A stretch of DNA of 11,124 bases, from assembly GCA_002351535.1 (NCBI GenBank), contig DEGR01000027.1:5654-16777 (forward strand). Direction: 5' to 3'. The notes under the pieces are model-generated. The model saw only the letters and a program-made list of their open reading frames with translations, was not told where the DNA came from and ran no database searches. The stretch is from Lachnospira sp. UBA2821 (GTDB lineage Bacteria; Bacillota; Clostridia; Lachnospirales; Lachnospiraceae). Made by a program: the position numbers and the translations under genes. Below, piece by piece: positions 1 through 6,189 of the stretch. Positions within the stretch are counted from its first letter, which is position 1. Each line of letters starts with the position of its first letter.

Positions 1-2987
1 TGCTGTTCCTTCGTTGTCTCTGATTTCTTCGTTGTCTCCGACACTTTCGTTGTTGCTACGTCACTATTTTGTCCGGTAGTCTCTCTCTGAGTTGTTGTCT
101 CACCCATACCTGTTGTTGCTTTGGGATTAATTGTAGTCTCTTTAGTACCGCCTGTTGTTGCTTTCGTTACACCTGTAGTCTCTTTAATACTGCCTGTTGT
201 TGTGTCTGAAGATTTTGTCGTTGCATGCTCTGTTGTTGTGTCTGATTGCTTTGTCGTTTCACGTTCTGTTGTTACCGTCTCTTTTGTACCGTTTATTGTC
301 GTCTCCCTCTGAGTTGTTGTATCCCTCTGAGCCGTTGTCTCTCTCTGGGTTGTTGTATCCCTCTGAGTCGTTGTATCTCTCTGAGTTGTTGTATCCCTCT
401 GGGTTGTTGTATCACCTGTACTATCTTTTGTCGTCTGACTGCCTTCCGGTGTCTGTGCTTTGTCTGTCGTTTCCGCACCCGGAACGGCATTTTTTGTAGT
501 TTCCTGTGTTACATTTTTTTCAACGATTTTAACAGCAACTTTCTGATTATTAATCAACACTTTGCCATCTTCTACCCCGGCTCCGTAAACTCCACCCCAG
601 TTATACGTCTTATCTAATGATACATATGTACCATATAATTCATAAGAAGTTTTCTTTACTGTTGTTCCATCAGAATCATAACATGTAAGTATGCTTACTC
701 TTGCTGCATTTTCATTTTCTGTTAATAGTACGGGATGTCCTCCCTCTCCAAATCTCACCTGTCCCCACTTAATATCCGGATAAGTATTCCATAATTCGTG
801 TGCAAATTTTCCACTTTTCATATCAGCAAGTGTAGTTTTTCTTATATCTGAGACTTGGGATGCACTATTATAATATTTACCACATTCTTTAATACTTTCA
901 TCACTATCTGTATATACACAGTAGCATCTTGATATGCTTCCGCCATCTCTGGCCTCTCCCATTATAATTCCTGTACTGTCACTGTTTCCTGAAATATTTG
1001 ATATAGCATAACAGTCAGATATATTGCATGTCTCTCCACCTATTCCACCTACATTACTTCCATTACCTGTCACCAGACCTATATTATAGCTCTGTCCTAC
1101 TGTCGAATATTCTCCTGCAATTCCTCCTACATTCGAAGATTTTCCATGAACATTACCGGTATTACCACATCTTAATGCTGTTCCATTGCCTATTATTCCT
1201 CCTACAGATGATGTATCATCTGCCGAAATACTGTTGACAACCCCATTATTTACACAGTCTGTTACATCTGCCGTTCCTGCTATTCCACCTACAGTCACAC
1301 CCGAAGATGCCACAACAGCATTATTTATACATTTACTTACCGTTACATTACTTTCATCATCATATGACGCACCTATTATTCCACCTGTTTCCCCATCAGT
1401 TGACACTATGGCACCGGGCTGATAAGCACCCTTAATAGTACTGCAATTCTCAATAGTAGTATTCCCTTTTGCACTTCCTGCAATAGCTCCTACATCTTTT
1501 GAACCTTTTATATAAAATGCTTCTATATTTATATTTTTAATTATTGCATTTTCCACTACGCCAAATATTCCCTGATAAGGTTTTTCTACATAAATATGCA
1601 GATTTCTTATAGTATAACCTGCACCATCAATATTTCCCTCAAATGAATTACCATCACTGCCGATTGGTATCCAGTCTTTCTCCTCAGCCGTACATGCCGG
1701 AAGTTTCTGATAGTCTAACCCCTCAATATTAGATATCTTTCCATTCATCGATGCCTTAAGGTCAATATCATTTGTAATTCTAAAATATTTTCCCATATAT
1801 GATATACCGGCATTTGCATTAGCTGCCAGCATTCCAAGGTCATAACCTGTTGAGATAAGATATGGTGAGCTTTCCGAACCATTTCCGCCTGAAAATGTAT
1901 AACTGCTATCTTTTGAAGCCTCATTCCATGACGGTATGACAGGTTGTGGGTATGACGGATGCGGATAGGCGTCGGCTCCGGTATCCTGAATCCATTGTGC
2001 AAGTCCCGTTAAAATCTGTATTCCATTTATATTATATTTTGCATTATATACATTAAGCTTCTCCATTACAGTTCCATCTTTGAACTGTTGCAATGTATAA
2101 GCCGTAGGTTTATTCGTTCCATAAGGAATAACCTGCCCTGATGGCTTTTTAACGGTGCAACCTTCACTGATGGTTGCATCATCATTCTCATACTTTGAAA
2201 ATATACGTGTTGTATCAGTCGTTCCGACAACAGATGTTTCATACACCATATTTGCCGTTCCCTGACTATATGCCAGACCATATGCCTCTCCGTTCGTTGC
2301 TATTATCTTACTGTTAACAACCCCACAGTCATAAAACTGCGACAAAGTAGCTTTTCCTGCATATATTCCGGCGCAGTCTGACTCTGCTTCAACTGTGCCA
2401 TTTACAACGCATCTGGCTATCACAACTTTATTACCAACATCTTGGTCATGCTTCTTATGTCCCACAAGTATCGCAACATTGCTTTTTCCCTTTACATATG
2501 CATTCTCAACTGTAAGTCCTATTATAACAGCCGTATTTTTTATATATCCGAACAGTCCGACATCTTTTTCATTGGCATCATTATAGTATAATCCCGATAT
2601 CTTATGCTCATTTCCATCAAATGTTCCCGAAAATGGGGTTGATTCTTTTCCGATAACACACCAGTTCTCACAGTTACTGTCAGCATTAACTGTTCCGGGA
2701 TTAATAACTATATCTTTAGCCAGATATAACGTTTTTCCTTCCATTGTATCAGCCTCAAATCCGTCTGTTCCATTAACTCTTGATGCAAACACTTTTAATG
2801 AGGCAAGACTGCTTATCTTGTAGCTTGCCTTCGTCAGAGTACCTGTAGCCGGAATTTCGTCAAGGGTTGATGTGTCTGTTGCCTGTGTCTGTACCGCCCG
2901 TATATTATCCGGAAATTCTATTCCCACAAATACCAATACAATGCTTAACAATATGCTTATAGTCTTCTTCGTTCGTATTTTCTCCAT
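1..2987 (-). CDS. Secreted GLUG-repeat protein with Thr-rich tail (3' end outside window)
   Basis: This frame stays open for 995 codons from an ATG at 2987 to the left edge; I checked every codon and found no stop, so the C-terminus is missing. The start has a GGAG five nt upstream and gives a clear signal peptide: basic KIRTKK, a hydrophobic core at about residues 9-25, and a possible cleavage site after NIRA (31). Two related modules follow, about 55-345 and 363-753. Each begins with a 'DI' strand and an F-x-G-x-x-DG motif (119-125 and 449-455) and ends in a W/YPHP- or GGHPVL-like segment, as in clostridial GLUG-motif proteins. The second module carries a run of VGGI(A/I/G)G repeats at about 535-650. 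After a small domain (about 755-825) comes a Thr-rich tail (63 Thr in 169 residues, 827-995). I infer an exported surface protein, with the Thr tail as a wall-spanning stalk and a possible anchor beyond the window. The ligand is unknown. Confidence 0.85.
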   Translation of the reverse strand, partial: MEKIRTKKTISILLSIVLVFVGIEFPDNIRAVQTQATDTSTLDEIPATGTLTKASYKISSLASLKVFASRVNGTDGFEADTMEGKTLYLAKDIVINPGTVNADSNCENWCVIGKESTPFSGTFDGNEHKISGLYYNDANEKDVGLFGYIKNTAVIIGLTVENAYVKGKSNVAILVGHKKHDQDVGNKVVIARCVVNGTVEAESDCAGIYAGKATLSQFYDCGVVNSKIIATNGEAYGLAYSQGTANMVYETSVVGTTDTTRIFSKYENDDATISEGCTVKKPSGQVIPYGTNKPTAYTLQQFKDGTVMEKLNVYNAKYNINGIQILTGLAQWIQDTGADAYPHPSYPQPVIPSWNEASKDSSYTFSGGNGSESSPYLISTGYDLGMLAANANAGISYMGKYFRITNDIDLKASMNGKISNIEGLDYQKLPACTAEEKDWIPIGSDGNSFEGNIDGAGYTIRNLHIYVEKPYQGIFGVVENAIIKNINIEAFYIKGSKDVGAIAGSAKGNTTIENCSTIKGAYQPGAIVSTDGETGGIIGASYDDESNVTVSKCINNAVVASSGVTVGGIAGTADVTDCVNNGVVNSISADDTSSVGGIIGNGTALRCGNTGNVHGKSSNVGGIAGEYSTVGQSYNIGLVTGNGSNVGGIGGETCNISDCYAISNISGNSDSTGIIMGEARDGGSISRCYCVYTDSDESIKECGKYYNSASQVSDIRKTTLADMKSGKFAHELWNTYPDIKWGQVRFGEGGHPVLLTENENAARVSILTCYDSDGTTVKKTSYELYGTYVSLDKTYNWGGVYGAGVEDGKVLINNQKVAVKIVEKNVTQETTKNAVPGAETTDKAQTPEGSQTTKDSTGDTTTQRDTTTQRDTTTQRDTTTQRETTAQRDTTTQRETTINGTKETVTTERETTKQSDTTTEHATTKSSDTTTGSIKETTGVTKATTGGTKETTINPKATTGMGETTTQRETTGQNSDVATTKVSETTKKSETTKEQ
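3..509 (-). other. Thr-rich low-complexity stalk region
   Basis: From residue 827 to the window edge, 63 of 169 residues are Thr, set in ETT, DTTT, KATTG and KETT patterns with Lys, Glu, Gln and Gly between. There are no aromatic residues and almost no large hydrophobics. Such regions in Gram-positive surface proteins usually serve as extended, often glycosylated, wall-spanning linkers; that role is inferred here. Confidence 0.75.
306..413 (-). repeat. Six 18-bp tandem repeats encoding (D/E)TT(T/A)QR
   Basis: Six consecutive 18-bp units encode D/E-T-T-T/A-Q-R at residues 859-894 of the secreted protein. The units differ only by a few substitutions (Asp to Glu in the fifth, with Thr to Ala in the same unit). 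A seventh unit, ETTTQR, stands alone at residues 963-968. The repeat period is a multiple of three, so gain or loss of units would keep the frame. This looks like a stalk that can vary in length. Confidence 0.9.
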
Positions 2988-3008
2988 ACATTCTCCATTC
3001 TGCAGACA

Positions 3009-3917
3009 CTACATTTTCATAGCTTTAACTTTCTCAATATCTGCCATTATCTGCCTTTTAAGTTCTTCTACATCACTAAACTTTCTCTCATGTCTCACAA
3101 ATGTTTTAAGATTTACCTTTGCATATTCCCCATATACCTGTACATTTTCATCTATAAGATGCGTCTCAACTTTTATATTGTTGTCACTGCTGACCGTGGG
3201 ATTAAGCCCGATATTCGTAATTCCACGATATGTTCTTCCCTCTATACTAACCGCCGAGCCATACACTCCATATGGTGGAAATATTCTGTTTTCCTCAACT
3301 TTAATGTTAATAGTCGGTGCTCCTATTTTTCTTCCAAGCTGCTTTCCATGTACTATTTTTCCTGAATAACTAAGTTCATGTCCGAGCATTATATTGGCCT
3401 TTTCTATATTGCCATCTGCAATTGCCTGTCTTATTGCCGAAGAACTTATTACCTCACCCTTTTCGCACATCTTATCCACTGCAATAACCTCAAACACATC
3501 TTTATATTTTTTCAGTAATTCAACATCCCCTTTCCTGTCTTTACCAAAATGAAAATCTTTCCCTACAATAATCCTTGCTGCACCAAGCTGTCCAATTAAA
3601 ATCCTTTCAACGAATTTTTCTGCATCCATATTCATTGTTTCGTTGTCAAAAGGATATTCTATCATTACATCTATACCTGATTTCTCACATATCTCATATT
3701 TTTCCTGTCTGCTTATAACATACTTTATATTATTATCGGCAACAAGCTCATAAGGTGATATATCAAATGTAAATAATACAGGAATCATACCTTCTTTTTT
3801 AGAATCTGCCACCTGCCTTACAAGACACATGTGTCCTTTATGAAATGCATCAAACTTCCCAAGTGTAATGGCTGTATTATTATATTTAAATTGTTTTGTT
3901 CCACTAATAATTTCCAC
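3009..3917 (-). CDS. ribF: Bifunctional riboflavin kinase / FAD synthetase
   Basis: This cytoplasmic enzyme of 302 aa phosphorylates riboflavin to FMN and adenylylates FMN to FAD. The N-terminal FAD synthetase half shows the nucleotidyltransferase signature GKFDAFHKGH (20-29, with HxGH at 26-29), VGKDFHFG (118-125) and ISSSAIR (157-163). The C-terminal riboflavin kinase half shows GKQLGR (191-196), GAPTINI (199-205) and VETHLID (250-256) with the likely catalytic Glu251. The start is GTG at 3917, directly after the truB TAG stop; a GAGGTGA Shine-Dalgarno lies inside the last truB codons, 5 nt before it, which points to coupled translation. Most family members have DG where this protein has DA (23-24), just before the HxGH; the change is small and should not abolish activity. 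Length is normal for the family. No terminator follows before the next gene, 21 nt on. Confidence 0.96.
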   Translation of the reverse strand: MEIISGTKQFKYNNTAITLGKFDAFHKGHMCLVRQVADSKKEGMIPVLFTFDISPYELVADNNIKYVISRQEKYEICEKSGIDVMIEYPFDNETMNMDAEKFVERILIGQLGAARIIVGKDFHFGKDRKGDVELLKKYKDVFEVIAVDKMCEKGEVISSSAIRQAIADGNIEKANIMLGHELSYSGKIVHGKQLGRKIGAPTINIKVEENRIFPPYGVYGSAVSIEGRTYRGITNIGLNPTVSSDNNIKVETHLIDENVQVYGEYAKVNLKTFVRHERKFSDVEELKRQIMADIEKVKAMKM

Positions 3918-4844
3918 CTACGTCACCTCATTTATCAGAAACATTTTTTCCGGTTTAAATATGTCATCATTTTTATCATATATATATATTCCTATAAAGT
4001 TGTTTTTTTCATCATATACTCTCACTCTCTCTTTGTCAGACAAACATAATGTATCGTCCTCATGTAAGAGCATATTATGCTTCCCGAATTTGTTGCCATT
4101 ATATATAAGTACATTGAATTCACTCTTAACCACGCATTTATATAAGTTTTCAAACACACTGTCTACACTTTTTATAATACTGTCTACATTTCCGGCTTTA
4201 ACCATTTCCTCTATTTCGGCAAGCTTGTGAGAATGTTCAATATCAAATGTACCTGTTCTGGTTCTTATAAGACTTTCCATACACGCACCGGTATTCAGTT
4301 TCTCGCCAATATCATTACACAAAGTTCTTATATATGTTCCCTTTGAACACTCGACAGTCATCTCAACTCTCGGAAGATTAATAGAATGAATTTCTATATT
4401 GTATATATTAACATTTCTTGCTTTTCTATCAACAGTTATCCCCTGTCTTGCCAGCTCATACAATTTTTTTCCATTAACTTTAAGTGCCGAATACATAGGT
4501 GGAATCTGCGCATACTCTCCCACAAATCCCATAATAGCTTCTCTTACAACCGTTTCATCTGTTTCATCAGGAATCTTCTTTTCCTCAATAACATTTCCTG
4601 TTATATCCTGTGTGTCTGTTTTTTTGCCTAAAACAAGTACTGTGCGGTATGTTTTATTTTTATCAGTCAACATATCGCACAGCTTAGTTCCTTTTCCCAG
4701 ACATACAGGCAGAACTCCTACTGCATCAGGGTCAAGTGTCCCGGTATGTCCTATCTTTTTCATTTTTAAAATTCCACGGAGCTTAGCCACAACATCGTGT
4801 GATGTGTAGCCTTTCTCCTTATATACATTAATAATTCCATTCAT
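3918..4844 (-). CDS. truB: tRNA pseudouridine(55) synthase
   Basis: TruB converts U55 in the T-loop of tRNAs to pseudouridine. The 308-aa protein carries the family signature GHTGTLDPDAVGVLP (32-46) with catalytic Asp38, the active-site Tyr in KTYR (64-67), QIPPMYSALKVNGKKLYELA (113-132), CSKGTYIRTL (166-175) and RTRTGTF (194-200). The C-terminal part from about 235 would be the short PUA-like RNA-binding domain. The start at 4844 gives the expected MNGIINVYKEKG opening, with AAAGGA upstream. It lies 18 nt after the nrnA stop and abuts ribF with no gap, the usual truB-ribF pairing of Firmicutes. Confidence 0.97.
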   Translation of the reverse strand: MNGIINVYKEKGYTSHDVVAKLRGILKMKKIGHTGTLDPDAVGVLPVCLGKGTKLCDMLTDKNKTYRTVLVLGKKTDTQDITGNVIEEKKIPDETDETVVREAIMGFVGEYAQIPPMYSALKVNGKKLYELARQGITVDRKARNVNIYNIEIHSINLPRVEMTVECSKGTYIRTLCNDIGEKLNTGACMESLIRTRTGTFDIEHSHKLAEIEEMVKAGNVDSIIKSVDSVFENLYKCVVKSEFNVLIYNGNKFGKHNMLLHEDDTLCLSDKERVRVYDEKNNFIGIYIYDKNDDIFKPEKMFLINEVT

Positions 4845-4862
4845 ACTGCTGAATGTCCTTTC

Positions 4863-5810
4863 CTATCCAAGCTGTAATTCAATCTGCTCTGAAATATTGT
4901 TCAGAACATCATATATCGTTCCTTTCATATTACATCCTGCAGCTCTTATATGTCCACCGCCGCCAAAGTACGTTGCAATGGCACTTACATCAACGATATC
5001 ATTAGAGCGCATGCTTACCTTGTACTCAAGTTCTCCTGTCTCATACATGAAAATCGCACATTCAACACCTTTAATAATTCTAAGCTGCTCAACAATACCA
5101 TCCAGATCCTTATATGTTATGTTATAAAAATCCATCTCTTTCCGGCTTACTACTGAGAATACACATTTTCCATCAAAAAACATAACACTTTCTAAAAGTG
5201 CTCTTCCAAGTATCTGATTCTGCACATATGTCTTTGTGTAAAATGTATTATCAATAATGTTTGTAAATGGTATTCCTTTAGACATAAGCTTTCCTGCTAT
5301 AGTCATAGTCTTCATGGATGTATTAGAATATTTAAATGCTCCCGAATCATGAACTATTCCCATATAAAGTGCTTCTGCAGTATTATAATCTATCTTGTCT
5401 TCATCAAGTAATTCGTAAAGCACCTCACATGCTGAGCTTGCTTCAGGGACAACGATATTCTCCATTGCAAATTTATCATTGCTTATATGATGGTCTATGC
5501 ATACTGTTTTTTCTGCACTGTCAAACATAGGCTGGAATTCCCCAAGCCTGTCAATTGAACTCGAATCAAGTAATATAAATAAATCATATTTTTTATTCTC
5601 CGGTTCATGTTTAACCTCATCAGAATATTTGAGAAATTCAAACTTCTCAGCAAATGTCTGCAGATACAGGTCTGTCTCTATATCAGGATAATTACTTTTT
5701 ATGTAGTTATAAAGCCCAAGGCATGAGCCTATGCAGTCACCGTCAGGCCTTATATGACCTGACAGTCCTACACTTTTCATCCCCTGTAATATTTCATCTA
5801 ACTTTCCCAT
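4863..5810 (-). CDS. nrnA: NrnA-type DHH/DHHA1 nanoRNase / pAp phosphatase
   Basis: This DHH-family phosphoesterase most likely degrades 2-5 nt RNAs to mononucleotides and dephosphorylates 3'-phosphoadenosine 5'-phosphate, as B. subtilis NrnA does. Visible metal-binding motifs are GHIRPDGDCIGS (18-29), LLDSS with Asp82 (80-84), the eponymous CIDHH (104-108) and GIVHDSGAF (151-159). The C-terminal DHHA1 substrate-binding motif is GGGGHIRAAG (283-292). I chose the ATG at 5810 (315 aa) because a GAGGTGA Shine-Dalgarno (5819-5825) lies 8 nt upstream. An ATG at 5855 in the same frame would add 15 Lys-rich residues and overlap rbfA, but lacks a comparable site. Cyclic-dinucleotide phosphodiesterases of the same superfamily are larger, with membrane and PAS/GGDEF domains absent here. 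Its place between rbfA and truB is common in Clostridia. Confidence 0.93.
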   Translation of the reverse strand: MGKLDEILQGMKSVGLSGHIRPDGDCIGSCLGLYNYIKSNYPDIETDLYLQTFAEKFEFLKYSDEVKHEPENKKYDLFILLDSSSIDRLGEFQPMFDSAEKTVCIDHHISNDKFAMENIVVPEASSACEVLYELLDEDKIDYNTAEALYMGIVHDSGAFKYSNTSMKTMTIAGKLMSKGIPFTNIIDNTFYTKTYVQNQILGRALLESVMFFDGKCVFSVVSRKEMDFYNITYKDLDGIVEQLRIIKGVECAIFMYETGELEYKVSMRSNDIVDVSAIATYFGGGGHIRAAGCNMKGTIYDVLNNISEQIELQLG

Positions 5811-5818
5811 TTTATTAA

Positions 5819-5825
5819 TCACCTC
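5819..5825 (-). promoter_or_regulatory. Ribosome binding site deciding the nrnA start
   Basis: GAGGTGA lies 8 nt before the ATG at 5810 and inside the frame opened by the upstream ATG at 5855. It is the best site in the region and argues for the shorter 315-aa NrnA. Confidence 0.75.
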
Positions 5826-5832
5826 AGATTTT

Positions 5833-6189
5833 TCAATCTTTTTTATTAACTTCATCTATTAACTTTGACATATTTACACCGTATTCAATTGACTGGTCAA
5901 TAATAAACTTAATCTCAGGTGTATTTCTAAGGTTAATACTTGAGGCAAGCTGCTTCCTTATATACCCTTCTGCACTTCTTAATCCTTCAAGTGTATCTTT
6001 CTGCGCTTCCTCATCACCTAATACACTGATATATGCCTTACATGTCTTAAGGTCAGGTGCAACTTCCACTGCAACAACACTAGTCATAGGTGCTATTCTC
6101 GGGTCTTTAATCTCACCTCTTATAATATTGCTGAGTTCATGCTGAACCTCTGTATTTATTCTTGTGTTTTTGATACTGTTTTTTCTCAT
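5833..6189 (-). CDS. rbfA: 30S ribosome-binding factor A
   Basis: RbfA is a KH-type RNA-binding factor that helps mature the 5' end of 16S rRNA in the 30S subunit and supports growth in the cold. The 118-aa length is normal. Visible family features are the N-terminal helix with INTEVQHELSNII (12-24), KDPRI (28-32), and the RSAEGYIRKQLA segment (70-81), where Ala/Gly replaces the second Gly of a classic KH loop. The tail is short and charged. Its ATG overlaps the infB stop as ATGA, so its translation is probably coupled to IF-2. The ylxP gene that sits between infB and rbfA in Bacillus is absent. Confidence 0.97.
   Translation of the reverse strand: MRKNSIKNTRINTEVQHELSNIIRGEIKDPRIAPMTSVVAVEVAPDLKTCKAYISVLGDEEAQKDTLEGLRSAEGYIRKQLASSINLRNTPEIKFIIDQSIEYGVNMSKLIDEVNKKD

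Noticed and set aside
293..490. Minus-strand Arg/Gln-rich frame (repeats of RGIQQLR type)
   Set aside because: It is the shifted frame of the 18-bp Thr repeat. The main frame is open for 995 codons and has a signal peptide.
2945..2998. Short reading frames from ATGs at 2998 and 2991, overlapping the start of the secreted protein
   Set aside because: They stop after 13 and 28 codons and encode nothing recognisable. The ATG at 2987 has a ribosome site and gives a clear signal peptide.
2988..3008. Terminator or promoter between ribF and the secreted protein
   Set aside because: The 21-nt gap holds no inverted repeat or U-run, and I found no -35/-10 pair with good spacing in the end of ribF.
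2872..3369. Plus-strand frame of 165 codons across the ribF end and the secreted-protein start
   Set aside because: It is antisense to two well-supported coding regions, and its composition (Ser, Leu, Cys, Phe) is that of a shadow.
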